A stretch of 64,000 nucleotides of DNA, taken from NCBI GenBank assembly GCA_039029735.1, contig JBCCFL010000003.1:124001-188000 (forward strand). The letters are read 5' to 3'. The notes under the pieces are model-generated. The model did no database searches, was not told the DNA's origin, and worked only from the letters and a program-made list of their open reading frames with translations. Each line of letters opens with the position of its first letter. Positions within the stretch are counted from its first letter, which is position 1. The translations under genes and the position numbers were made by a program. This DNA is from CADEDH01 sp039029735. Lineage in GTDB: Bacteria; Actinomycetota; Acidimicrobiia; Acidimicrobiales; SZUA-35. This document shows positions 7,450 through 16,291 of this stretch, in pieces.

Positions 7450-8879
7450 GCGGTCGTCTCGCCACAGCGCTCGTCTTCGGCTCATCGTTCTGCATCCTCG
7501 TCCTCGAGATCTTGGCCGGGCGCCTCCTTGCGCCGATCATCGGCGTGTCGCTCGAGACCTTCACGGGGATCATCGGTACCGTGTTGGCCGGCATCGCTCT
7601 CGGCAACGCGGCCGGCGGCTGGTGGGCTGACCGTCGCGACCCCGACACCGCCATCGGCCCGATCTTCGTGCTCGCCGGTCTCACCACGTGGCTGGCTCCG
7701 CTGGTCGCATCCGTACTCCAGCCGGTTCAGGCCGCCGACCCGTTCACCATCGTGATCGCGAGTGCCGTCACCTTCGTCGCTCCTGCCGCCCTCCTGGCCA
7801 CGATCACTCCACTGGTGGCCAAGCTCCAGTTGCAGGATCTCGAGGAAACGGGCCGGACAGTGGGCAATCTGTCGGCCGCTGGCACTGCTGGAGCCCTCGC
7901 TGGCACTTTCGCGACGGGGTTCGTGCTGGTGGGTCGGGTACCCACACGCCCGCTCATCGTGGTGATCGGTGCGATCCTCCTGGCCGTGGGGGTGGCATGG
8001 CTGGGGCGTCGGGTGCTTCGGGCCAATGTGGCGGCCGCAGCCTTCATCGTGCTCGTCGGTCTGGGAGCGCTCGTGGTCCCGAGCCCGTGCGATGCCGAAA
8101 CCGCCTACGCCTGCGCCCAGTTCGTGACCGATCCCGAACGACCCACCGGGGTGCGCGTTGTGCTCAACGGCGACAGCAACTCCTACCTCGACCTGGAGGA
8201 CCCGTCCTACCTCGGCTTCCGGTACCTGCGCCTGTTCGACGCCGTGTTCGACGAGCAGCCCGGCGGGCCATGGCAGGTGGCCCACGTCGGCGGGGCCGGC
8301 CTCACGATTCCGCGCTATATCGACGCCGAACGACCGGGCTCGGCCCAGACCGTGCTGGAGATCGACGGGGAGCTGATCGATGCCGTGGCCGACAACCTCG
8401 GCGTGGAACCGGGCCCAACCACCGAGATGGTGATCGGCGACGCTCGACTCTCGCTCGCTGCGCTCGGCACCGATACCCACGACGTGGTGGTTGGAGATGC
8501 CTTCAGCGGCCTGACCGTTCCGTGGCACCTCACCACGTCTGAGTTCATGGCCGAGGTGGATCGCATTCTCACCGACGACGGCCTCTACATCATGAATCTG
8601 ATCGACGGCGGCGACGTGGCCTTCGCCCGTGCCGAGATGGCAACCCTGGCCGAGCACTTCGATCACCTCCAGGTGATCGTGCCTCCCGGCGGCGTGAACG
8701 CCGACGGCGCCGCCCGGAACTTCGTGCTCGTGGCCTCCGACACTGCGTTGCCCCCACCCGCAGTGGCCGACGACGACGGCATCCTGCTCGATGCGGCTGA
8801 GACCGAGGCCTTCTTCGCCGACGCCGAGGTGCTGCGCGACGACTTTGCACCGGTGGACCAGCTCCGGCGGTTGGGCTGA
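7446..8879 (+). CDS. fused membrane / spermidine-synthase-like protein
   Basis: 477 aa from GTG 7446. About seven hydrophobic helices occupy residues 1-215, starting GRLATALVFGSSFCILVLEI. The C-terminal half has a spermidine-synthase-like Rossmann fold: VAHVGGAGLTIPRY, then VLEIDGELID, MVIGDARLSL and the family's DAFSGLTVPWHLTT. This architecture is widespread in bacteria as fused MFS/spermidine synthase. The DAFSG site differs from the aminopropyl-transferase DxTDP motif of true SpeE, so polyamine synthesis is not assured. It overlaps its neighbours by 4 nt upstream and 1 nt downstream, giving a three-gene coupled unit. Confidence 0.85.
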   Translation: MSGRLATALVFGSSFCILVLEILAGRLLAPIIGVSLETFTGIIGTVLAGIALGNAAGGWWADRRDPDTAIGPIFVLAGLTTWLAPLVASVLQPVQAADPFTIVIASAVTFVAPAALLATITPLVAKLQLQDLEETGRTVGNLSAAGTAGALAGTFATGFVLVGRVPTRPLIVVIGAILLAVGVAWLGRRVLRANVAAAAFIVLVGLGALVVPSPCDAETAYACAQFVTDPERPTGVRVVLNGDSNSYLDLEDPSYLGFRYLRLFDAVFDEQPGGPWQVAHVGGAGLTIPRYIDAERPGSAQTVLEIDGELIDAVADNLGVEPGPTTEMVIGDARLSLAALGTDTHDVVVGDAFSGLTVPWHLTTSEFMAEVDRILTDDGLYIMNLIDGGDVAFARAEMATLAEHFDHLQVIVPPGGVNADGAARNFVLVASDTALPPPAVADDDGILLDAAETEAFFADAEVLRDDFAPVDQLRRLG

Positions 8880-9385
8880 TGGGCATCAACGTGTCGGACA
8901 CCGAGCTGACAGTCATCGTCGGGTTGGTGATGGTGGTCGGGCTGGCCGGCACGGTGATCCCCGTGCTGCCGGGCTTGCTGGTGATCTGGCTGGCGGCGCT
9001 CGGCTACGGGTTCGGGGTCGGATGGTCGGCCACCGGCATCGTGGTGATGGTGATCGCCACACTCGCCGTAGGGATCGGACTCGTCACGGGGGTACTCATT
9101 CCCCGGCGCATGGCTGAGGGCGAGGGAGTGCCGATCTGGTCCCAACTCGTCGGGCTCGTTGCCGCCATCGTCGGCTTCTTCGTGATCCCCTACGTCGGCG
9201 TGTTCATCGGGGCACTGGCTGGCATCCTCGGCGCTGAGTGGATCCGTCAGCAGGATCTCGGCGCGGCGTGGCGTTCGACTGTGGCGGTGGCCAAGGGCAT
9301 GGGAATCTCGATGCTCGTCGAGCTGGGCCTTGCCATGGTCACCATCACGGCCTGGGCCGTGTGGGCCTTCACGGTGCTCAGCTGA
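8879..9385 (+). CDS. DUF456-family membrane protein
   Basis: 168 aa from ATG 8879, whose A is also the last base of the preceding TGA. Four to five hydrophobic helices with the DUF456 signature: a first helix followed by GTVIPVLPGLLVIWLAALGYG, and the glycine-rich pair GFFVIPYVGVFIGALAGILGAEW. DUF456 proteins are small integral membrane proteins of unknown function, with a duplicated glycine-rich motif. The 3' end overlaps the convergent metG gene by 8 nt, so no room is left for a terminator between them. Confidence 0.85.
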   Translation: MGINVSDTELTVIVGLVMVVGLAGTVIPVLPGLLVIWLAALGYGFGVGWSATGIVVMVIATLAVGIGLVTGVLIPRRMAEGEGVPIWSQLVGLVAAIVGFFVIPYVGVFIGALAGILGAEWIRQQDLGAAWRSTVAVAKGMGISMLVELGLAMVTITAWAVWAFTVLS

Positions 9386-11102
9386 CCGGCTGTTCCTCGG
9401 CGCCGAAGCGAGATCGGTACTCGTCGAGCTGATCGTCGTCGATCTTGGCGAACAGTACTGGCGGTGTGGTGAAGCCCGACCCGGCCGGCAACCAGTCGAG
9501 GCCAGCGAGTTCTTCCGCCGTCACCCAGGTGCGGGCCGGATCGTCGGCCTCGAAGGCGCGGCGAATGGTGTCGGCCGAGGCTGGGATCACCGGGGCGGAC
9601 ACCACGCCGTAGAGATAGATCAGGTTCATGGCCGTGGCCAGCGTGAGGGCCGCAGCCTCGGGGTCGGTCTTGATCTCCTGCCACGGGGCCTTCGTCTCCA
9701 GGTACGCATTGCCCGCGCTCCACAACGCCCGCAGTGACTGGGCCGCCTTCCGGAACTGCATCTCGTCGAGATTGGTCTCCACCTCGCCAACGAGTGCTGC
9801 GATCTCGGCGGCCAGCGCCTCCTCCGCCGGTCCTGGCGCGGCGCCGGCCGGCACCTCGGGCCCGAGGCGCTTGGTCGAGAACGACAGCACCCGGTTCACG
9901 AAGTTGCCGAGCGTGTCGGCCAGGTCCTTGTTCACCGCCGACGCGAACAGTTCCCACGTGAACGACGTGTCGTCGGACTCGGGAGCGTTGGCGATGAGGA
10001 AGTACCGCCAGTAGTCGGCCGGGAGCAGCTCCAGCGCTGTGTCTGTGAACACGCCGCGTTGCTGGCTCGTGGAGAACTTGCCGCCGTAGTAGTTGAGCCA
10101 CGAGAACGACTTGAGGACGTCGACCTTCTTCCACGGTTCGCGGGTGCCGATGATCGTGCCGGGGAACATCACCGAGTGGAACGGGACGTTGTCCTTGCCC
10201 ATCACCTGGGTGTAGTGCACGTCGTGTTCGACGTCGTACCACCAGTCCCGCCAGCTCCGCGCCTCGGGGTGGTTGTCGCTGAGCTCCTTGGTCGCGCCGA
10301 TGTACTCGATCGGGGCGTCGAACCACACGTAGAACACCTTGCCCTCAGCGGCCAGCTCCGGCCAGGTGTCGGCGGGCACCGGAACGCCCCATTCGAGATC
10401 GCGGGTGATGGCTCGGTCCTGAAGGCCCTCGGTGAGCCATTTGCGTGCGATCGACGAGGCGAGCACAGGCCAGTCGTCAGCCTTCGCCTCGACCCAGGCG
10501 GCTACCTCGGTCTCCAGCTTCGACTGGAGCAGGAACAGGTGCGAGGTCTCGCGCACCTCGAGGTCGGTGCTCCCACTGATGGCCGATCGGGGCTCGATGA
10601 GATCGGTCGGGTCGAGCACGCGGGTGCAGTTCTCACACTGATCGCCCCGAGCCCGGGTGTATCCGCAGTGGGGGCAGGTGCCCTCGATGTAGCGATCGGG
10701 GAGGAACCGGTTGTCGGCCCGCGAGAACACCTGGCGGATGGCCCGCTCTTCGATGAAGCCATTGGCGTGGAGTTGGCGCGCGATCTCCTGGGTGATCTCG
10801 CGGTTCTGGGGCGACGAACTCCGGCCGAAGTAGTCGAACGACAGCCCGAAACCCTCGTAGATGGCCTTCTGGGCCTCGTGTTGGATGTCGCAGTACTCGG
10901 CCACACCGAGGCCCGCCTCGGCGGCCGCGAGCTCGGCCGGTGTGCCGTGCTCGTCGGTCGCGCAGATGTAGAGCACCTCGTGGCCCCGGAGCCGTAGGTA
11001 GCGGGCGTACACGTCGGCGGGCAGCATCGATCCGACCAGGTTCCCCAGGTGTTTGATGCCGTTGATGTAGGGGAGGGCGCTGGTGATCAGCCGACGGGTC
11101 AT
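9378..11102 (-). CDS. metG: methionyl-tRNA synthetase
   Basis: 574 aa from ATG 11102. It charges tRNA-Met with methionine in the cytoplasm. Class I features are present: the amino-terminal ALPYINGIKHLGNLVGS in place of HIGH, four zinc cysteines at 143, 146, 156 and 159 (CPHC...CENC), and KFSTSQ at 342-347 as the KMSKS loop. An anticodon-binding helical domain follows from about residue 385. The C-terminus lacks the extra dimerisation domain of E. coli MetG. It follows the ABC permease gene after 75 nt on the same strand, so it may be read through from that operon or have its own promoter in the gap. Confidence 0.95.
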   Translation of the reverse strand: MTRRLITSALPYINGIKHLGNLVGSMLPADVYARYLRLRGHEVLYICATDEHGTPAELAAAEAGLGVAEYCDIQHEAQKAIYEGFGLSFDYFGRSSSPQNREITQEIARQLHANGFIEERAIRQVFSRADNRFLPDRYIEGTCPHCGYTRARGDQCENCTRVLDPTDLIEPRSAISGSTDLEVRETSHLFLLQSKLETEVAAWVEAKADDWPVLASSIARKWLTEGLQDRAITRDLEWGVPVPADTWPELAAEGKVFYVWFDAPIEYIGATKELSDNHPEARSWRDWWYDVEHDVHYTQVMGKDNVPFHSVMFPGTIIGTREPWKKVDVLKSFSWLNYYGGKFSTSQQRGVFTDTALELLPADYWRYFLIANAPESDDTSFTWELFASAVNKDLADTLGNFVNRVLSFSTKRLGPEVPAGAAPGPAEEALAAEIAALVGEVETNLDEMQFRKAAQSLRALWSAGNAYLETKAPWQEIKTDPEAAALTLATAMNLIYLYGVVSAPVIPASADTIRRAFEADDPARTWVTAEELAGLDWLPAGSGFTTPPVLFAKIDDDQLDEYRSRFGAEEQPVS

Positions 11103-11177
11103 GCCTCGATGCTACCGACGCGCTCCGGATCCTCGGGGCAATTCAGGTGCTGGCTCCGAGGAGCCGACCCGGGGCCG

Positions 11178-11951
11178 TCACCGGCGGGCCGACGTCCATC
11201 GGAAGGTCGCCAGGGTGACGACGAGCCCGAACAACCCCCAGGCGGCGACGATCAACCAGTGGTCCCACGGCCACGGTGTGGTGTCGGCGAACGGGTCGAA
11301 CGACTCCTGAAGGGCCGATGCCGTGTGCTGGATCGGGAAGATGTCGGCGACCGTTGCCATCCACTCGGGCTTCTCGCCCACGATGAACACGTCGCTGATG
11401 AAGTAGAGCGGCAGCACGATCGCATTCGTGATCGCCGGGGCTGCGTTCTCCGAGGGGATGATCGACGTGAGCGCCAACCCGAGAGCAGAGAAGGACGCGG
11501 CCGCGACGAACACGCTGATGATCAGTGACGGCACGCCTGACGCGTTCACATCGACGTCGAACACCAGCCAGCCAATGCCAACGACGACGACGGTCATGAA
11601 GAAGCTGATGGCCACACCGGCCACCGCCTGTGACATCACGAAGATCCAGGGCCGAAGCGGCGTGCCCCGCACCCGCTTGAGCAGGCCCCGCTCGCGGCGC
11701 GACACCATCGTGATCGCAAGGTTCACCAACGTGGCCGAGATCACGGCGAGTGCCAGGATGCCGGGCACGTAGAAGGTCGCCGCCCGTACTTCCTCACCGG
11801 GAGGGCCCACCTCCTGGTTACCGAAGATGCTCGTGAAGATGAACAGGAAGATCAGCGGAAAGATGACGGTGAAGAACGTGGCCGCCGAGTTGCGACGGAA
11901 GATGGTGAGATCGAAGTTCACCTGATGGCGGAGCTGGGTGAGTGCGCTCAC
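11178..11951 (-). CDS. ABC-2 type transporter permease
   Basis: 257 aa from GTG 11951. The pattern is that of ABC-2 exporters: an N-terminal cytoplasmic piece, a first helix near 23-45, a periplasmic loop carrying GPPGEEV, then five helices, with RRERGLLKRVRGTPLRP between helices 2 and 3 as the coupling segment. It forms the membrane channel for the ATPase encoded just upstream, with a 4-nt GTGA overlap. Drug, lipid or polysaccharide export are all possible for this family. Confidence 0.88.
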   Translation of the reverse strand: MSALTQLRHQVNFDLTIFRRNSAATFFTVIFPLIFLFIFTSIFGNQEVGPPGEEVRAATFYVPGILALAVISATLVNLAITMVSRRERGLLKRVRGTPLRPWIFVMSQAVAGVAISFFMTVVVVGIGWLVFDVDVNASGVPSLIISVFVAAASFSALGLALTSIIPSENAAPAITNAIVLPLYFISDVFIVGEKPEWMATVADIFPIQHTASALQESFDPFADTTPWPWDHWLIVAAWGLFGLVVTLATFRWTSARR

Positions 11952-12880
11952 GAGGCCTCCGATCCAGGCTCGGCGTCAGCCGTGGGGCTGGCGTCGGCGG
12001 TGAGCGTGAGGTAGACGTCCTCCAACGTGGGTTGCTTCACCGCGAGCCCGTCCAGGTGTACGTTCGCCTCGCGGGCCCAGCCGGTGAGAGCGTGCAGGTC
12101 GGCGACGAGATCGGTGGGCGACAGGGTCATCGTGTCGCCGGTGGCCACGGCCGCGAGGCCCGGTGGCGGAGCTGGATCCGACGGCCCAGGGCGCCACGAC
12201 ACGGTGGTTCGGGCGCCGACCAGGTCGGCGAGATCAGCGGCGGTGCCGTTCGCCACCACCCGACCGCCTGCGATCACCACGATGCGGTCGGCGAGCTGCT
12301 CTGCCTCGTCCATGTAGTGCGTGGTGAGGAGCACCGAGCAGCCGGTTTCCCGCAACGCCTCGATCATCGACCACGATTCGCGGCGAGCCGACGGATCGAA
12401 GCCGGTGGTCGGTTCGTCGAGGAAGACCAGCTCGGGGTCGCCAATGAGGGCGAGCGCGAGATCGAGCCGACGCTTCTGACCACCGGAGAGCTTCGAGCCC
12501 CGCTGGTCGGCACTGTCGGCGAGACCGACGAGCCCGAGGACCTCCTCGGGGTCGCGGGAGGCACGGTAGTAGCGGCTGTGCATACGGATCGTCTCGATGG
12601 CCGAGAGCTCCTCGATGAGCTGGGATTCCTGGAGCACGATGCCCACCCGCTCTCGCCACTCAGTCGACGCTTTGGCCGGATCCTCCCCGAGCACCGATAC
12701 CGAGCCGCTGTCGCGCTCGCGGTACCCCTCGAGCACCTCGATCGTCGACGTCTTGCCTGCCCCGTTCGGCCCGAGAAAGGCAACGATCTCGCCCTCCTCG
12801 ACCGACAGGTCCACACCATCGACGGCTCGGTGCGAGCCGTACGACTTCACGAGCCCTACAACGTCAATTGCCTTCGCCAC
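11948..12880 (-). CDS. ABC transporter ATP-binding protein (ABC-2/DrrA-like exporter)
   Basis: 310 aa from GTG 12880, preceded by GGGAGG at 8-nt spacing. Walker A GPNGAGKT near 36-43, Q-loop VLQESQL, signature LSGGQKRR near 136, Walker B LVFLDEPTTGFD and the switch histidine in LLTTHYMDE. A C-terminal extension of about 90 residues is typical of DrrA-like ATPases. It powers the permease encoded downstream. The start lies within the last 17 nt of the upstream unknown gene, which ties the exporter to the MoxR/VWA operon. Confidence 0.92.
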   Translation of the reverse strand: MAKAIDVVGLVKSYGSHRAVDGVDLSVEEGEIVAFLGPNGAGKTSTIEVLEGYRERDSGSVSVLGEDPAKASTEWRERVGIVLQESQLIEELSAIETIRMHSRYYRASRDPEEVLGLVGLADSADQRGSKLSGGQKRRLDLALALIGDPELVFLDEPTTGFDPSARRESWSMIEALRETGCSVLLTTHYMDEAEQLADRIVVIAGGRVVANGTAADLADLVGARTTVSWRPGPSDPAPPPGLAAVATGDTMTLSPTDLVADLHALTGWAREANVHLDGLAVKQPTLEDVYLTLTADASPTADAEPGSEAS

Positions 12881-13802
12881 CTGCGCATCCTCCCTGGGGC
12901 GAGACTATCCCGACCGCAGGGAGGAGTGGCTGTTCAGGCGAGTGGGCCCCGATCCACCGCTCGCCGTCGTGGCGAACGGCGATCTCCATCAGCTGGGGCG
13001 CCGACGGCTCATCCCAGCAGACCACCAAGGCGTCGCCGGTGATGCCGCGTTTTCCCTCGGCGTTGGCGTCGGTGTTGGTCGCCAGACGGAGCACGAGTTG
13101 GTGATCGATCACGGCGGCACCGGCGCCCCACACGGTGTGGAGCCACGATGGATGGACAGCGAGCCGTACACCCCGGTCGGCACCGAGCAACCCGCCGGCA
13201 ACCGTCGGGGTAGCCAGCGGCGCCACGCCAACCGTCAGTGGCACGAGGGCGGCAGCTCCGATCGAGAGCCGACGGCCGCCGACGCTCGACACGAACGCCT
13301 GGCGCAGGCGAGCGGTGATGGCAGGCTCGATCAGGTCGGGGGCGCGGTCACACACGACGCCGGCTCCCTTCGGGTCGACGATGGCCTCGATCACGGTGCA
13401 GGCCGCCCGGTCGAGCCAAGGCCCGGGGAATGCGTGGACGAACCGCCCCATCCGTTGGGCGCGGGGGAGTGGCAGGTCGCGGAGGAACTCATGGAATCCC
13501 TCGTTGCGCATCCGTTCGAGCGCCATGGTGAGCCACGAACGGCGGGCCGGGCTCAGGTGTCTGGGGTCGACCCACTCGGCGAGGAACCCACCGTCGCCCA
13601 CGGCGTCGAGCCACAGGGCCCGCAGGGCGAGGCATGGCGGTTCCTCACCGCCGAAGGCGATCAGGGCCAGTTCGGAGTCGACATCTGGGTGATCGTCCAG
13701 CTCGAGGGCGCCCTCCCGCCACGTGATCTGGTGGCGGACCCCACCACACTGCACGGCAAGATGAGCCGCGCTGGCCGTCGCGTACCAGGGGGCGCGGTTC
13801 AC
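12864..13802 (-). CDS. conserved-looking protein of unknown function in MoxR/VWA operon
   Basis: 312 aa from GTG 13802. Largely soluble, with no membrane helix beyond a moderately hydrophobic alanine/valine-rich stretch (about 198-220). The N-terminal 50 residues have alternating strands and several cysteines occur through the chain. No motif I recognise. It overlaps the upstream VWA gene by 4 nt and the downstream ABC ATPase gene by 17 nt, so it is the link between the ATPase/VWA pair and the exporter. It may be an accessory factor or substrate of the MoxR-VWA machine; that is only inference from position. Confidence 0.75.
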   Translation of the reverse strand: MNRAPWYATASAAHLAVQCGGVRHQITWREGALELDDHPDVDSELALIAFGGEEPPCLALRALWLDAVGDGGFLAEWVDPRHLSPARRSWLTMALERMRNEGFHEFLRDLPLPRAQRMGRFVHAFPGPWLDRAACTVIEAIVDPKGAGVVCDRAPDLIEPAITARLRQAFVSSVGGRRLSIGAAALVPLTVGVAPLATPTVAGGLLGADRGVRLAVHPSWLHTVWGAGAAVIDHQLVLRLATNTDANAEGKRGITGDALVVCWDEPSAPQLMEIAVRHDGERWIGAHSPEQPLLPAVGIVSPQGGCAGGEGN

Positions 13803-15070
13803 GGTGCAGCCGCGCCCTCGACGTCCACACCGGCGAGATCGACGATCTGAGCCCAGCCGGGGGCAGGCGGTGGCGGGGGGAGGCCCTCGCGTTGGGGGAA
13901 TCGGCCGACCACCACCGTGGCCCGCATCGGGGAGTCAGGCCAGGGGGTGTAGCCATCGGTGAGGGCAATGATCACGTCCGGCGCCGGTCGGAGGGAGCTG
14001 GCGGCGTTGAGCCCGGCCACCAGATCGGTGCCTCCTCCGCCGACGAGCTCGACGTCGGCGGCGCTCGTCGAGACGCGGGCCACCGACCGCACCTCGGTGT
14101 CGCAGGCGAGCACCCGAGCCGTGCGGGTTCCGGTCGCCCGCAGCACCCCGTCCACCTCGGCCAACGCCAAGCCGAGCTCGCCGTCGTCGACTGATGCACT
14201 GGTGTCGATCACGATCGCCACCTCGATCGTGGGCTGCACCATCGAGGCAAGCACGAGCCCGGATGAGACCGAGGCGCGCCGAGAAGGACGGCGGTAGCTG
14301 TAGTCGACCGCGCCTGCGGCGCCAGAGAGCGAGCGGCGGATCACGGCTCCCAGTGCGGTCCGCCAGTCGACCACCGGAGCGCGGCGCTCGTCGGCCCACC
14401 GGCGCAGGCCGGCCCCGACCGTTCCGGGCTCGGCGGCGGCGATCTCTCGTGTCACGCGGTGGCGGATCAGCTCCTGGGCGTCCGCGTCGAGCCCTGACGA
14501 GGCGGCGCCGTCGTTGTCGTCGTCTGTGCTCGGTGGTGGGAGGTCGGAGGGGTCGGGGTGGCCATGGGCCCCACTCCCACAGTCGTGCACCGTGTCGGCG
14601 TCGACCATGCCGCGTCGGTAGTACTCCTCGGCGAGGCGGCCCTCGGGACAGGCGAGGTCGTGAGGTGTCGTCGTCTCGGTCCGCAGCCGCGGGAGGTCGA
14701 CGAAGTCGTCGGCCAGTTCGGCGTCTGCGGCGGCTCCCCAGTGGCTGATCTCGTCCGCATCGCCGAGGGCGAGCGCATCGGCGCGGCTGGCGTGGTCGCG
14801 GAGCACATGGCCCACCAGGTGGACCAACTCGCCGCCGAGATCCTGCGCCCGGGACACGGCGACCACGTCGGGGTCGGCGTGCACCCGCCACCAGCGGTCG
14901 ATTCGCACGGCTCCGCTGCCCGGAGCTGGCACCACCGAGGCCGCGAACAGCGCCGACGCGAGGTAGGGGTGGGTGGTGGAGGCCCAGAGGCGCGCGGCCG
15001 CCACGCGCTGGGCGTCGAGCGCTGCGGAGGGTGTGGGGTCGGCGGTGGCCGCCGGCTCGGATTGGCTCAT
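13799..15070 (-). CDS. VWA-domain protein with DUF2201-like N-terminal metallopeptidase-like region
   Basis: 423 aa from ATG 15070. The N-terminal third resembles the DUF2201 putative metallopeptidase region that accompanies MoxR ATPases. The expected HExxH appears as HLVGH followed by VLRDH, so the usual catalytic glutamate is leucine. The C-terminal third is a von Willebrand A fold with a MIDAS: DTSAS after strand VAIVI, GGGGTD near the middle, and ALTDG. VWA partners of MoxR ATPases act in metal-centre or protein maturation. The start overlaps the MoxR gene stop by 4 nt (ATGA). Confidence 0.85.
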   Translation of the reverse strand: MSQSEPAATADPTPSAALDAQRVAAARLWASTTHPYLASALFAASVVPAPGSGAVRIDRWWRVHADPDVVAVSRAQDLGGELVHLVGHVLRDHASRADALALGDADEISHWGAAADAELADDFVDLPRLRTETTTPHDLACPEGRLAEEYYRRGMVDADTVHDCGSGAHGHPDPSDLPPPSTDDDNDGAASSGLDADAQELIRHRVTREIAAAEPGTVGAGLRRWADERRAPVVDWRTALGAVIRRSLSGAAGAVDYSYRRPSRRASVSSGLVLASMVQPTIEVAIVIDTSASVDDGELGLALAEVDGVLRATGTRTARVLACDTEVRSVARVSTSAADVELVGGGGTDLVAGLNAASSLRPAPDVIIALTDGYTPWPDSPMRATVVVGRFPQREGLPPPPPAPGWAQIVDLAGVDVEGAAAP

Positions 15071-16170
15071 GCCAGGCCAGCGTCGCGCAGCACCGGCAGG
15101 AACAACGCAGCCTCTGGTGGTGCCGGGGCGTCAGCCGGGCGGCATCGCACGAGCATCCGGGCCGCGAGCGCGGCGACGTCGGGGATCGTCTCTGCCGCCC
15201 GCCCCAGCACCTGCCAGCCCGCCAACCAACGGTCGACGGTGGGGTCGGCGGCCACGGCGGCTGCCACCGAGACCAGCGCCGCGTGGGCTCGGTCGCCGCG
15301 GTCGGGGGGCGTGAACGAACTCGGGTCGGCGAGGGCGAGCTCCGGGTCCGGGAGGTCGAGGTCGGTGAGCCATGCGAGGAACTCGTGGCCTGGGCCGTCT
15401 CCGACGGTGCCGGTCACCAACGCCGCCAGCACGGAGGTGCCCGCCTCTGCTGCTCGGGAGGCCGCAACCAGGCGGGCCGTCATCTCCCAGGTACGCGGGC
15501 TCGGCCATGCCTTGCCCGCCCGGGCCCGGTCGGTGGGCGGGTCGCTGACCAGCGACGGGCGGGCGGCGAGAAACGCGGCGACGTCGCCCCGCGCTCGGTT
15601 GAGCGCACTGTCCCAGCCGGTGGGGAGGTGGATCGGCGTCGGCGGGGCGAAGCCGGCCGCAATGCCGGTGGCAACCGATGTGGCATCCACGGTCCAGCTC
15701 AGATGGCAGAACCGGTTGGCGAGTGGGGCGGAGAGGTCCCAGCCGTCGGCGGCCTGGTCGGGCGGGTTGGCGGCGGCCACCACCACCACGTCGTCGGGCA
15801 GATCGAGATCGCCAACGGTGCGCTCCAGCACCACCCGTAGCAGCGCGGCCTGGACGGCTGGCGGCGCAGTCGAGATCTCGTCGAGGAACAACAGCCCGTG
15901 GCCCGCCTCGGCCAGGTCGATCGCCCACCGGGGCGGAGCGAAGCGAACGGATCCGCCATCCACGACCGGGAGACCCGCGAAGTCCGACGGTTCACGGATC
16001 GAGGCGATCACCACTTCACACGGCCAATCGAGCGAGTCGGCCAGGGCCTGCACGACAGAGCTCTTGCCCGTCCCCGGCGCTCCCCATAGCAGCACCGGCA
16101 CCCGGGCGGCCACGGCCACGGCGAGGGCCCCCTGGGCACCGGATGTTGAGGACGTCGCAGCAGGCGCCAT
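15067..16170 (-). CDS. MoxR-type AAA ATPase
   Basis: 367 aa from ATG 16170; the frame is open further upstream to 16425, but that part runs into the divergent pncA gene and looks non-coding. Walker A GAPGTGKS near 30-37, REPSDFAGLP as the MoxR/Mg-chelatase-like insert, Walker B LLFLDEIS near 92-99, sensor region VVVAAANPPD, and a C-terminal helical lid. MoxR ATPases work with VWA proteins as chaperone-like maturation factors; the VWA partner is encoded next with a 4-nt overlap. First gene of a five-gene overlapping run that ends with an ABC exporter. Confidence 0.9.
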   Translation of the reverse strand: MAPAATSSTSGAQGALAVAVAARVPVLLWGAPGTGKSSVVQALADSLDWPCEVVIASIREPSDFAGLPVVDGGSVRFAPPRWAIDLAEAGHGLLFLDEISTAPPAVQAALLRVVLERTVGDLDLPDDVVVVAAANPPDQAADGWDLSAPLANRFCHLSWTVDATSVATGIAAGFAPPTPIHLPTGWDSALNRARGDVAAFLAARPSLVSDPPTDRARAGKAWPSPRTWEMTARLVAASRAAEAGTSVLAALVTGTVGDGPGHEFLAWLTDLDLPDPELALADPSSFTPPDRGDRAHAALVSVAAAVAADPTVDRWLAGWQVLGRAAETIPDVAALAARMLVRCRPADAPAPPEAALFLPVLRDAGLA

Positions 16171-16202
16171 GGCGCGCCAGCGTACGGCCCCGACCCGGCG
16201 CG

Positions 16203-16231
16203 GTTCCATGTGACACAGTTCCGTGTGAACA
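16203..16231. promoter_or_regulatory. paired direct repeats in the MoxR/pncA divergent intergenic region
   Basis: GTTCCATGTGACA at 16203-16215 and GTTCCGTGTGAACA at 16218-16231 share an 11-base core (GTTCCRTGTGA) spaced by 15 nt. They lie 33 nt upstream of the MoxR start (16170) and 61 nt upstream of the nicotinamidase start (16292). This looks like a double regulator site, possibly serving both promoters. No regulator is adjacent. Confidence 0.35.
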
Positions 16232-16291
16232 GTGGCGCACGCCGGCCTGAACCCGAGGTCGGCGGCATCAGTCGCCGGCACAATGGATCTC

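Noticed and set aside
7482..8666. 394-codon minus-strand frame under the spermidine-synthase-like gene
   Set aside because: Antisense to a membrane/Rossmann protein with conserved motifs; His- and Glu-rich shadow composition.
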